DNA from: JAFKKS01 sp039808325
GTDB taxonomy: Bacteria > Pseudomonadota > Alphaproteobacteria > Rhizobiales > Xanthobacteraceae
Direction: 5' to 3'
Length of the DNA: 37,642 nt
Assembly (NCBI GenBank): GCA_039808325.1
Contig: JBDHSU010000023.1
Location: 1-37,642 of the forward strand
The translations under genes and the position numbers were made by a program. Below the pieces are notes generated by a model that saw only the letters and a program-made list of their open reading frames with translations, made no database searches and was not told the origin of the DNA. Of this stretch, positions 8,668-16,743 are shown piece after piece (the stretch's first letter is position 1; the number at the start of each line of letters is the position of its first letter).

Positions 8668-8850
8668 TATCCCGCGCGTTCGTCGTCGGCCGCGAAATCA
8701 ACGGTCTTTCCGAAGGCCCGATGCCGGTTGGCGCAACGGACAAAGGCAATCCAACGGCAACAAAATTTCGCCGCGGCCGCGCGACTGCGGCCCGGAAGCC
8801 TTCGGCGTCGATCGCGTGCCTCCCCAACGGATCAAGCGATGGCCTGGCCG

Positions 8851-10098
8851 CTAGCCCGGCTTGTTGGCAAGCGCCCACAGGACATCGACCAGAACCTTCG
8901 CTCCCGCCGTGATGTGCTGCGGCTCCGCCCATTCCGCCGGATTGTGAGAGATGCCGCCACGGCAGGGGATGAAAATCATCCCGGCCGGGCAAACGTAGTG
9001 CAATTGCCGCGAGTCATGGCCTGCGGCGGAATAGACGTCCATCGCCGGAATGGCGTTCGATCGCGCCGCGTTCGAGATCAGCGCGCGGATATCCGCGGAG
9101 AATGTCAGCGAGGGCGAATGTTGAATCTGATTGAGCTCAACATTGCACGGACCGCGCTCCGCCTCGACGATGTGCCGGATGGCACCGTCCATACGGTCGA
9201 CGACGGCATTGTCGGGATGACGCAGGTCGATCGAAAAAAATACCTCCGACGGAACGACCGATGGCGCGTTCGGCGTCACTTGCAGCATCCCGACCGTCAA
9301 TTTGGTATCGGCCGGCACCATCGCCTCCCGGTCGATAGCGGCGATCATCCGCACGGCGGCCATCAAGGCATCGCGACGCTCGGCGCGCAGCGCCGTTCCG
9401 GCATGCGCCGTCTCGCCTTGCACCTTCACGCGATAGCGTCGCGTTCCCTGGATGCCGGTGACGACGCCAATGGGAATGCCGGCGGCCTCGAGCACCGGGC
9501 CTTGCTCGATATGCGGCTCGACATAGGCGGCAATCTCTCGCCCGAATCCGCGCAGCGGAATCCCGCGATCGCGCGACAGAATGTCGTCAACGGCATCGCC
9601 AAGCGAAACGCCGTCGGCATCACGAAAGGCGCAGACTTGATCGAGTGTCTTCGCGCCCGTGAAAACATCGGACCCGGTCATTCCCGGAGCGAAGCGCGAG
9701 CCCTCCTCGTTCGTCCATGCGACGGCTTCGATGGCGCGGAGCGGACGCTCGCCGGCTGCGACAATCGCATGGATCGCCTCGAGCGCGGCCAGAACGCCGA
9801 ATACGCCGTCGAACTTTCCGCCTGTCGGCTGAGAGTCGATGTGCGAGCCCGCCAATATCGGCGGCAACTTCGGATCACGCCCCTCGAGGCGCAGAAAGAG
9901 GTTAGCCGCGCCGTCCGTAAAGGGAACGAGGCCGATCTCCCGCCCCCACGCAACGACCTGCGCGCGGGCTTCGCTCTCGATCGGCGACAAGGTCGGCCGG
10001 TCGACACCGCCGTCGTCGCGCGCCCCGAACGCGGCGAGAGCCATATGCCGCGCCCAAAGGCGATCACCATCGATGAGCTCGGCCAGGCGTTTCGCCAT
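8851..10098 (-). CDS. M20-family amidohydrolase (N-carbamoyl-amino-acid / allantoate hydrolase type)
   Basis: The 415-residue product belongs to the zinc-dependent hydantoinase/carbamoylase branch of peptidase family M20, which cleaves N-carbamoyl-amino acids, ureidopropionate or allantoate. Metal-site segments are AGSHIDSQPTGGKFDGVFG (His and Asp), TNEEGSRF (Glu-Glu), a bridging HIEQGPVLE, and a late SHNPAEW His; AAGHDSRQL is also conserved. The start at 10098 follows the hydrolase stop by 8 nt; a longer frame to 10161 would overlap that gene. It is the last gene of a four-gene operon with an aminotransferase, an SDR protein and an alpha/beta hydrolase. The substrate cannot be read from sequence; an N-carbamoyl or ureido intermediate is the best guess. 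Confidence 0.85.
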   Translation of the reverse strand: MAKRLAELIDGDRLWARHMALAAFGARDDGGVDRPTLSPIESEARAQVVAWGREIGLVPFTDGAANLFLRLEGRDPKLPPILAGSHIDSQPTGGKFDGVFGVLAALEAIHAIVAAGERPLRAIEAVAWTNEEGSRFAPGMTGSDVFTGAKTLDQVCAFRDADGVSLGDAVDDILSRDRGIPLRGFGREIAAYVEPHIEQGPVLEAAGIPIGVVTGIQGTRRYRVKVQGETAHAGTALRAERRDALMAAVRMIAAIDREAMVPADTKLTVGMLQVTPNAPSVVPSEVFFSIDLRHPDNAVVDRMDGAIRHIVEAERGPCNVELNQIQHSPSLTFSADIRALISNAARSNAIPAMDVYSAAGHDSRQLHYVCPAGMIFIPCRGGISHNPAEWAEPQHITAGAKVLVDVLWALANKPG

Positions 10099-10106
10099 CG
10101 GCCCGC

Positions 10107-10988
10107 TCAGTCCGTACGCATGATCTGCGACGGGTTGGCACGCGGATCGCGCGGCTTCCACCGCCCCGCCTCGACCTGGCTGAGAAAATCGGCAACGAGA
10201 CGATTGAACAGCTCGGGCTCCTCGAGGTTGAGCGTATGGCCGGATTTGGGAAAAACGGCGATACCTGCGCGCGGGATCGTGCGCTTAAGGAACAGGCCGG
10301 GCTGAATGCAGTGATCGTCCTCGTCGCCGGTCATGATCAGCACCGGTGTGTCGAGCGCGCGGAACTCCGCCTCGAGATCGTAGAGGGAGGGCCGGCGCAT
10401 CTGCACGCCGCGCATGGTATTCGCCGCGCCAAGCGGGTCGTGCCGCGCGAGCCGTTCGGCGAAAAGTCGCCACCCGCGCGGGTCCTTTTCCTGGAACTGC
10501 ACACGCGATGCGCCTTCGGCGTAGGTCGGCGCGAAATCCTTCGCACCACGTTCCTGGAAATTCCTTGCGACCTGTTCGGAAATGCCCTTGAAATAATCTT
10601 CGTGCGCCTTCTCGGCGCCGTATCCCGCGCCAGCGGCCACGCAAGAAAGCACCCGCTTCGGATGGCGCAGCGCCACGTGCAGCGCGGCGAAACCTCCCAT
10701 CGACAGTCCGACGACGTGTGCCTTCTCGATACCGGCCGCATCGAGCACGTCGACGATATCGTCGGCTGCCCGCGCCTGCGAATAGCTCTCGACCTCCCGC
10801 GGAATGTCGGACGGCGGATAGCCGCGCGCCGCGAACGTGATGACGCGATGCCGGCGCGCGAAGAAATTGAGCTGCGGCTCCCAGCTCCAGTGGTTGCCGC
10901 CGAATTCATGCACGAAGATGATCGGCGTGCCTTCGCCCGCTTCCTCGTAGAACAGGCGAATGCCGTCGGTGGTCTTGGCGAAACTCAT
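10107..10988 (-). CDS. Alpha/beta-fold hydrolase
   Basis: The 293-residue product is a cytoplasmic alpha/beta hydrolase without a signal peptide. The oxyanion-hole region is FVHEFGGNHWSW (about 25-36), the nucleophile elbow is GLSMGG with Ser96, the acid is probably Asp in MTGDEDDHC and the catalytic His lies in SGHTLNLEEP. Residues after 270 form a polar tail. The start has GGAGAGG just upstream and lies 10 nt after the SDR stop, so it is co-transcribed. Related enzymes hydrolyse esters, lactones, enol-lactones or C-C bonds; the operon context (amidohydrolase, aminotransferase) suggests ring-opening or amide cleavage, but this is inference. Confidence 0.85.
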   Translation of the reverse strand: MSFAKTTDGIRLFYEEAGEGTPIIFVHEFGGNHWSWEPQLNFFARRHRVITFAARGYPPSDIPREVESYSQARAADDIVDVLDAAGIEKAHVVGLSMGGFAALHVALRHPKRVLSCVAAGAGYGAEKAHEDYFKGISEQVARNFQERGAKDFAPTYAEGASRVQFQEKDPRGWRLFAERLARHDPLGAANTMRGVQMRRPSLYDLEAEFRALDTPVLIMTGDEDDHCIQPGLFLKRTIPRAGIAVFPKSGHTLNLEEPELFNRLVADFLSQVEAGRWKPRDPRANPSQIMRTD

Positions 10989-10998
10989 GCGCCTCTCC

Positions 10999-11781
10999 TC
11001 AGATCACGGACCGGCGGGAGGTGATGCCGCCATCGACGGTGAAAATGGCACCGGAGGTGTAGCCGGACCGGTACGAAGCGAGAAACACGATCAGATCCGT
11101 CACCTCATGGAGATGCGCCGGGCGCTTCAGCGGATAGCGCTCCTGCAGTTCCTTGTACCGCCCTTCATCGCCAAGCCAATCCTTCGCGCGTTTCTTGAGC
11201 ATGTTGTAGATGCGGCCGGTGTCGACTGGCCCGGGATTGACGCCGACGACACGGATGTTGTCGTCGAGCGAACTGCCGCCCATGGCGCGCGTGAACGCCA
11301 TCAGGCTCGCATTCCCCGCCGTGCCGGCGACGTAGTCGGGATCGAAGACTTCGCCGCCATTGCCGATATTGTTGATGATGACGCCACCGCCATTCGCCTT
11401 CATGCGCGGATAGATGGCGCGCGTGAGGTTGATGTAGCCGAAAACCTTGAGCTCCCAGCCGGCCCGCCACTTCGCCTCGTCGACATCCCACAGCGAGCCG
11501 CTGGGGATGACGCCGGCATTATTGACCAGCACGTCGACGTCACCGACAGCCCTAACGAGCGACTCGATGACGCCAGGCTGCGTCAAGTCGACGGCGTGGA
11601 TCGTAGCCTTGATCCCGTTCGACGCTTCGACCTCGGCCTTGATCGCCGCGAGCTTCTCCTTGGATCGCGCGGCGAGATGCAAGTCGCACCCTTCCTCCGC
11701 GAACGCACGCGCCAAGCCTTCGCCGATCCCCTGCGATGCTCCGGTGATGAGCACCGTCTTGCCCTTCAGTCCCAAATCCAT
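10999..11781 (-). CDS. SDR-fold protein with degenerate catalytic motif
   Basis: The 260-residue product has the classical short-chain dehydrogenase fold. The nucleotide motif TGASQGIG is at 13-20, NNAG at 87-90, and NPGPVDTG after the active-site region. The catalytic region is unusual: Tyr150 lies in DYVAGTAGNASLMAFTRA, so the usual Lys four residues later is Thr154, and the normal Ser of the ISS strand end is replaced by IGNGG (139-143). Spacing from Tyr to the following TRA helix is also longer than usual. It may use a different mechanism, or not be a dehydrogenase. It has a GGAG ribosome site and sits between aminotransferase and hydrolase genes in one operon. Confidence 0.85.
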   Translation of the reverse strand: MDLGLKGKTVLITGASQGIGEGLARAFAEEGCDLHLAARSKEKLAAIKAEVEASNGIKATIHAVDLTQPGVIESLVRAVGDVDVLVNNAGVIPSGSLWDVDEAKWRAGWELKVFGYINLTRAIYPRMKANGGGVIINNIGNGGEVFDPDYVAGTAGNASLMAFTRAMGGSSLDDNIRVVGVNPGPVDTGRIYNMLKKRAKDWLGDEGRYKELQERYPLKRPAHLHEVTDLIVFLASYRSGYTSGAIFTVDGGITSRRSVI

Positions 11782-11810
11782 TCAGACGTCTCCTGCTCTG
11801 ACCGGCGTGT

Positions 11811-12944
11811 TCAGAAGAGCTTGACCGGTTCGTTCTGGCCGCGTGCGCGCTCCACCATCGCGGGGAGAAGCGCAACGAATTCCTCCGCCCATGACGAGGG
11901 AACGCTGGTGCTCACCTTGATGAAGCGGTCGCCGAATGTCGGCGTATGGTAGGCGCCCTGGCGGATCATGATCCCGCGCTCCTGAAACGCGGCGACCAGC
12001 ACGTCCGGCCGCACGCCCGCCTTGCCGCACTCGATGATGATGAAGTTGCCGTTGGACGGATAGACCGGCATTTCCAAGCCGGGAATCTTCTCGACGGCGG
12101 CATGAATGAGTTTCTGATTGGCGCGCTGCTGTGCCAGCACGCCGGGAAACCATTCGGCCTTGATGGAGAGGCCCGCGGCGGCCGCACGCTGCGACAGGAT
12201 GCTGGAGCCCAGATTGTTCGGCGGCGCGCCGGCGAGGCGATCGATCAGATCCGGATGGGCAACGACGGCGCCGATACGCAGTCCTGCAAAGCCCAGCCAC
12301 TTCGAAAAGCTGTAGATCGTCAGCGTACGCTCGGGAGCGTACTTTGCCGCCAATTCGTGCGCATAGGCGAAATGCCGATACGTGCAGTCGTGAATGAGAT
12401 AGGCGCCCGCGTCCCGCACCAAGGCGGAAATCGCCTTGATCTCCTCCACGGTACAGGCCGTGCCGAGCGGATTGTTGGGATCGACGAGATAGACGACCTT
12501 GGTCTTCGGCGTGATCGCCGCGGCAAGCCGCTCTGGCGCAAGGCGATAGCCGTGCTCCTCACCGTAGATCGGAATCTGCTTGACGGTCGCGCCGACCGAG
12601 CGCGCAAACGCCATCGGCCAGTTCCACGTCGGATCCGTGGTGATGAACTCGTCACCGGCATCCAGAAGCGTGTGACACACATGGTAGAGCGACGACACCG
12701 CCCCATCCGAAACGAGAGCGGCCTGATCCGGCAGACCGAGGTCGCGCACGATACCCTGCCGGACCTCCTCGAGCCCAGCCGGCGGCGCGTAGATGTGGAA
12801 CTCCTCGTCCCGAATGCAACGCTGCATCGCCTCGATGACGGCAGGGTGCGGCGTCGCGTGATTGGTGTTCTGCCCCATCCACCGCAGGTCTGGCGTATGC
12901 ACCAAGCGATCGAAGTGCGCATTGCGGATTTCAAAGGGTTTCAT
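11811..12944 (-). CDS. Class I/II PLP-dependent aminotransferase
   Basis: The 377-residue product is a fold-type I aminotransferase. Asp186 (LIHDCTY) would hold the pyridine nitrogen, Lys215 in YSFSKWLGFAGLR forms the Schiff base and Arg223 contacts phosphate. The substrate-loop region DPNNPLGT (155-162) and the C-terminal segment RFIKVSTS are typical of aspartate-aminotransferase-like enzymes. The ATG at 12944 has GGAG 7 nt upstream; a longer frame to 13025 lacks this. It is the first gene of the operon ending at 8851 and is divergent from an ABC importer. It may be the entry or exit amino-transfer step for the imported compound; the amino donor is unknown. Confidence 0.88.
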   Translation of the reverse strand: MKPFEIRNAHFDRLVHTPDLRWMGQNTNHATPHPAVIEAMQRCIRDEEFHIYAPPAGLEEVRQGIVRDLGLPDQAALVSDGAVSSLYHVCHTLLDAGDEFITTDPTWNWPMAFARSVGATVKQIPIYGEEHGYRLAPERLAAAITPKTKVVYLVDPNNPLGTACTVEEIKAISALVRDAGAYLIHDCTYRHFAYAHELAAKYAPERTLTIYSFSKWLGFAGLRIGAVVAHPDLIDRLAGAPPNNLGSSILSQRAAAAGLSIKAEWFPGVLAQQRANQKLIHAAVEKIPGLEMPVYPSNGNFIIIECGKAGVRPDVLVAAFQERGIMIRQGAYHTPTFGDRFIKVSTSVPSSWAEEFVALLPAMVERARGQNEPVKLF

Positions 12945-13067
12945 GACAGCTCCATACGCCAAATTGCATGCCAGTCTTATCTCGTCGGTACAAAAAATAC
13001 AAAAATTCGCATTTTCCGCATCCATGCAACTCCCATAGACGCCTAATTAATCTACAGACAGCCTACT

Positions 13068-13097
13068 TTACATGCAGAAAAGGTTTTTTGGCATAAT
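13068..13097 (+). promoter_or_regulatory. Putative sigma-70 promoter of the ABC importer operon
   Basis: TTACAT (13068-13073) and CATAAT (13092-13097) are separated by 18 nt inside an unusually AT-rich stretch between two divergent operons. A small inverted repeat, TGTCC-N10-GGACA (13097-13101 / 13112-13116), begins at the -10 box and would cover the start of transcription. The GntR regulator encoded at the end of this operon is a candidate binder, which is inference. The rest of 12945-13188 contains no credible gene. Confidence 0.4.
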
Positions 13098-13188
13098 GTC
13101 CTCTTGCGCGCGGACAAAAACCGGATGAAGCTGAAAAAGCACGCTCGCGTGCCCAAGGCATACAGCAGCCACACAGGGGAGACAGGCG

Positions 13189-14292
13189 ATGTCGATTTCA
13201 CGTCGGGGAATGATGAAGGGGATTGGCGCGGCCGGACTTGGCATGGCTGGACTTGGCGCCTCGGGCATGCGACTGGCAGCGCCCGCCGTCGCCCAGGGGG
13301 CGAGCAAAATTTCCTTCACGACATCGTGGATTCCGGAAGGTCCGAACCTTTTCGCCTACGTGGCGCGCGACAAGGGCTTCTGGAAGAACGCGGGGCTCGA
13401 CGTCAGCGTCGCGCGCGGTTCGGGCTCCGGCGCCGCCGCACAGGCGGTGAGCGCCGGCACTTTCGATTTCGGAATGGCGGCGACGCCGACCGTGATCGTG
13501 CAGGCCGCCAAGAAGCTTCCCATTACCTGCATCGGTCAGATCAACTACGACGCGCTGATGGGCATCGGCCTGCTCGCCGGATCGCCGATCAAGACGCCGA
13601 AAGAACTGGAAGGCAAGAAGCTCGGCGCCAGCGTCACTTCGGGAGAATATCCGTTCCTCCCGCTCTACGCCGACAAAGCGGGATTCGATCTCGCCAAGGT
13701 CCAGGTCGTTCAGCTTGACGGCAAGGTTCGCGAGCGCTCGCTGATGGAGAAGCAGGTCGACGCGGCTTCCGCGTTCGCGACCAGCACCATCCCCTCGCTG
13801 GCGCCGCTCGGCACCGACGTGCGCTTCATGCTGTTCCGCGACGTCGGCATCGAATTCTACGGACAGTCGTTGACGACACAACCGCAGAAGCTCAAGGACA
13901 CCGCGCTTTGCACGGCTTTCGTCCAGGGGGCCATGGAAGCTATCCGCTTCACGATGACGAATTTCGACGAGTCTATCGACATTTTCCTCAAGGCCAACAG
14001 CGAAGTGGCGATGTCGTCGACCGGCAAGGAATACGCGCGCATCGGACTTGGGCTCACCAATCTCACCAATCTGGTGCCGGAGGTGAAGGAGCACGGGCTG
14101 GGTTACGCCGATCCGAAGAAAGTCGCGGTCATGGCCGACCTCGTCGTCAAATACGCCGCCGGCGAAGGCGCGACACGTCCGGACGTGAACACGCTGTTCA
14201 CCAATGCGTTCGCGGGCAAGATCAAGCTGAGCGAGAGCGAACTCGCGGCGGCGGAGAAGAATGCGGCCGCGTTCCGGAAATATGTCAGTTGA
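13189..14292 (+). CDS. NitT/TauT-type ABC transporter substrate-binding protein (Tat signal)
   Basis: The 367-residue product is a periplasmic binding protein of the NMT1/THI5-like (SsuA/TauA) group. The N-terminus, with SRRGMM, a glycine/alanine-rich hydrophobic stretch and a cleavage-like APAVAQG around residue 37, is a twin-arginine signal. The mature protein has the expected TSWIPEGPNLFAYVARDKGFWKNAGLDV-like start of this family, and a GSGAAAQAVSAGTFDFG ligand-pocket segment. A GGGGAGA ribosome site precedes the ATG at 13189. The ATPase and permease follow directly. Substrates of the group include sulfonates, nitrate, pyrimidine precursors and aromatic acids; here the divergent amide-catabolism operon suggests an organic nitrogen compound. 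Confidence 0.88.
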   Translation: MSISRRGMMKGIGAAGLGMAGLGASGMRLAAPAVAQGASKISFTTSWIPEGPNLFAYVARDKGFWKNAGLDVSVARGSGSGAAAQAVSAGTFDFGMAATPTVIVQAAKKLPITCIGQINYDALMGIGLLAGSPIKTPKELEGKKLGASVTSGEYPFLPLYADKAGFDLAKVQVVQLDGKVRERSLMEKQVDAASAFATSTIPSLAPLGTDVRFMLFRDVGIEFYGQSLTTQPQKLKDTALCTAFVQGAMEAIRFTMTNFDESIDIFLKANSEVAMSSTGKEYARIGLGLTNLTNLVPEVKEHGLGYADPKKVAVMADLVVKYAAGEGATRPDVNTLFTNAFAGKIKLSESELAAAEKNAAAFRKYVS

Positions 14293-14320
14293 TCGTCTCG
14301 GCGCGGGAGCGGACGCCGTG

Positions 14321-15178
14321 ATGTCCCAACCGACCAGCGCGCCGGCGGACGCCGGCGAGCCCACGCTTGTCTCCGTCAAGAAGGTCCAAAAGACCTATCT
14401 GACGCGGCAGGCGCCGGTTCAGGCCGTCGCCTCCGCCTCGCTCGATGTCGCACGCGGCGAATTCGTCTCGCTGCTCGGGCCGAGCGGCTGCGGCAAGAGC
14501 ACGCTGCTGATGATGATCGCCGGGCTCGAAGCGCCGACCGGCGGCCTCATCACCCTCGCCGGCTCCGAGGTGAGGAAGCCGCGACGCGACATCGGCATCA
14601 TCTTCCAGGACGCCACTCTCCTGCCGTGGAAAAGCGCGCTCGACAATGTGCTGTTTCCCATCCGCATATTGAAACTGCCGATGGAATCCTACCGTCAGCG
14701 CGCCCGCGACCTGCTCGCAATGGTCGGCCTCGCGGATTTCGAGCACAAGAAGCCCTCCGAGCTTTCCGGCGGCATGCGCCAGCGCGTGGCGATCTGCCGC
14801 GCGCTTATTCACGACCCGGAAATCCTGCTGATGGACGAACCGTTCAGCGCTCTTGACGCCATCACGCGCGACCAGATGAACGTCGCGCTCTCCGAAATTC
14901 TCGAAACCTACAAGAAGACCGTGATCTTCGTGACGCACTCGATCCGCGAAGCGGCGTTCCTGTCGGATCGCGTCGTCGTCATGGGGGGACGCCCTTCCAC
15001 AATCGTTCTCGATATGAAGATGCCCTTCCCGCGGCCGCGCCGGTTCGAGATCGAGGAGACGGCGGAGTTCACATCCGTCTGCCGCAAATTGCGCCTCACG
15101 ATCGAGGAGGCTCACGGTCATCCGCCCACAGCATCAAGCGCTTCCTCCGCTTCACGCGGGGGCGGCGTGATCGAATAG
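14321..15178 (+). CDS. NitT/TauT-type ABC transporter ATPase
   Basis: The 285-residue product is the cytoplasmic ATP-hydrolysing subunit of the importer. Walker A is GPSGCGKST, the Q-loop IIFQDATLLPW, the signature LSGGMRQRVA, Walker B ILLMDEPFSALD and the switch His is in FVTHSIREA, all in SsuB/TauB style. The start at 14321 is preferred because GGGAGCGGA lies just upstream; an ATG at 14282 overlapping the previous stop would give a 298-residue product. The C-terminal 20 residues are Ser/Ala-rich and lie outside the conserved fold. The permease begins 9 nt after the stop. Confidence 0.9.
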   Translation: MSQPTSAPADAGEPTLVSVKKVQKTYLTRQAPVQAVASASLDVARGEFVSLLGPSGCGKSTLLMMIAGLEAPTGGLITLAGSEVRKPRRDIGIIFQDATLLPWKSALDNVLFPIRILKLPMESYRQRARDLLAMVGLADFEHKKPSELSGGMRQRVAICRALIHDPEILLMDEPFSALDAITRDQMNVALSEILETYKKTVIFVTHSIREAAFLSDRVVVMGGRPSTIVLDMKMPFPRPRRFEIEETAEFTSVCRKLRLTIEEAHGHPPTASSASSASRGGGVIE

Positions 15179-15187
15179 AGGCACGCC

Positions 15188-16018
15188 ATGGCAACCACAG
15201 GCGTCGGCACGGAGACGGGCGCGGTCATCGCCGGCTCCGCCGCGGCGGACAAAAGCGGCTTGTCCAATTTGCGCAGCATCTCGCTGCCCTTGGGTCTCGC
15301 CTTCCTCGTGCTCGCCGGATGGCAGCTCGCGGTGACGCTCGGCCACATTGCACCAGTGATCCTCCCGTCGCCGATCTCGATCGTGCGCTACATTATCGAC
15401 CGGTACGACATCCTGCTGATGCACGCGATCCCGACGACCCTCGAATCGGCGGTCGGCTTCATCCTCGCGACTTTGCTCGGCATCGCGCTCGCCATCATCA
15501 TCACCTACTCGAAGGTCGCGCGCGAGGCGCTCTATCCCAATCTGGTGTTCTTCCAACTGATACCGAAGATCGCGCTGGCGCCTCTGTTCATCATCTGGCT
15601 CGGCATCGGCTCGCAATCCCGCATCGCTTTTTCCGTCTTCATCGCCTTCTTCCCGGTGGTGATCGCGACGACGGCGGGGTTCATGAGCGTCGACCGCAGC
15701 ATGCTTCGACTATGCCGCGCGCTGACGGCCTCCGAGTGGCAGATATTCACGAGCGTCCGCTTTCCGTCCGCCCTTCCCTACATCTTCAGCGGCATGAAGA
15801 TCGCGATCACGCTGGCAATCATCGGCGTTATCATCGGCGAATTCATCACCGCGCAGGCCGGCCTTGGCTATCTGATCATCTTCGCCACGGCGCGCGCCGA
15901 CACGGAAGTATCGATGGCCGCCATCGTCGTATTGTGCGTTTGCGGCCTGCTGCTGTATGGCATCGTGGCGCTTGGCGAATGGATCGCCAACAAATTCTAC
16001 GCGGCGGACACCGAATGA
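15188..16018 (+). CDS. NitT/TauT-type ABC transporter permease
   Basis: The 276-residue product is the inner-membrane channel subunit of the importer. About six membrane helices are visible between residues 33 and 265, with a soluble N-terminus of about 30 residues. The cytoplasmic EAA-like loop that docks with the ATPase is around ALTASEWQIFTSVRFPSALPYI, followed by GEFITAQAGLGYLI, a hallmark of SsuC/TauC-like permeases. The stop overlaps the start of the GntR gene by 4 nt, so the regulator is translated with the transporter. Confidence 0.9.
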   Translation: MATTGVGTETGAVIAGSAAADKSGLSNLRSISLPLGLAFLVLAGWQLAVTLGHIAPVILPSPISIVRYIIDRYDILLMHAIPTTLESAVGFILATLLGIALAIIITYSKVAREALYPNLVFFQLIPKIALAPLFIIWLGIGSQSRIAFSVFIAFFPVVIATTAGFMSVDRSMLRLCRALTASEWQIFTSVRFPSALPYIFSGMKIAITLAIIGVIIGEFITAQAGLGYLIIFATARADTEVSMAAIVVLCVCGLLLYGIVALGEWIANKFYAADTE

Positions 16019-16737
16019 GATCAGCGTTGCGCTCCGCCGCCGACACTCCCGCCGAGAATACGGAGTCGCTCTCGGCCAATGTGGTGCATCGGCTCGAGGT
16101 CGAGATCCTCAAAGGCCAGCGCCGCCCGGGCGATCGCCTCGACGAGCGCCAGCTCGCCGAGCAGTTCGGGGTGTCGCGAACGCCGGTGCGCGAAGCGCTG
16201 CAGCGGCTCGCCGCCAGCGGCCTCGTCGTGTCGCGGGGCCGGCAAGGCCTGCAGGTCGCGCAGCTCTCTCTCGCCGACCTTCTCGATGCTTTCAGCGTCG
16301 CCGCGGAGCTGGAGGCCCTGGCCTCTGCGCAAGCGGCGCGGCGCATCCGCAGCGAACAGCGTTCGCGCCTCGAGGCCGCGCACGAGGCGTGCTCCGCCGC
16401 CGCCAAGGGGCGTGACGTCGACGCTTTCTATGAAGCGAATTTCGAGTTCCACGAAACGATCTCGGCGGCGAGTCACAATCGCATCCTGCACGACGAGTTG
16501 CGGCGATTGACGGTGAAAATCTCGCCGTATCGGCGAACGATCACGTATCAGCCCGGCCGCATGGATTCATCGATCCCTGAGCACGGCCAGGTTATGGACG
16601 CCATCTTTCGCGGCGACGGCGCCGCGGCAAGTCAGGTGATGCGCGCCCACGTGACATTGCTGGGCGAGGGCCTTTCCGACCTCCTACATTTCTTGCGGAT
16701 GTCGGGCGACGAGAACATCATCGCCGAACTCATCTGA
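16015..16737 (+). CDS. GntR-family transcriptional regulator, FCD subfamily
   Basis: The 240-residue product has an N-terminal winged helix (about 22-88) with RLDERQLAEQFGVSRTPVREAL as the recognition helix-turn-helix, typical of FadR/GntR proteins. The all-helical C-terminal FCD ligand-binding domain occupies about 95-225; NFEFHETISAASHN carries one of the usual metal/ligand His positions. It begins inside the permease stop (ATGA overlap) and is the last gene of the importer operon. Its likely targets are the divergent promoters in 12945-13188, with a catabolic intermediate as effector; this is inferred from position. Its 3' end converges with a CoA-transferase gene 6 nt away. Confidence 0.9.
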   Translation: MRSALRSAADTPAENTESLSANVVHRLEVEILKGQRRPGDRLDERQLAEQFGVSRTPVREALQRLAASGLVVSRGRQGLQVAQLSLADLLDAFSVAAELEALASAQAARRIRSEQRSRLEAAHEACSAAAKGRDVDAFYEANFEFHETISAASHNRILHDELRRLTVKISPYRRTITYQPGRMDSSIPEHGQVMDAIFRGDGAAASQVMRAHVTLLGEGLSDLLHFLRMSGDENIIAELI

Positions 16738-16743
16738 GCTACC

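Noticed and set aside
8636..8992. Minus-strand frame of 118 codons bridging the bkd upstream gap
   Set aside because: It overlaps the end of the amidohydrolase gene out of frame and has no recognisable fold or ribosome site.
8728..10305. Long plus-strand frame opposite the amidohydrolase
   Set aside because: No domain is visible, and the minus strand holds a full M20 metal site.
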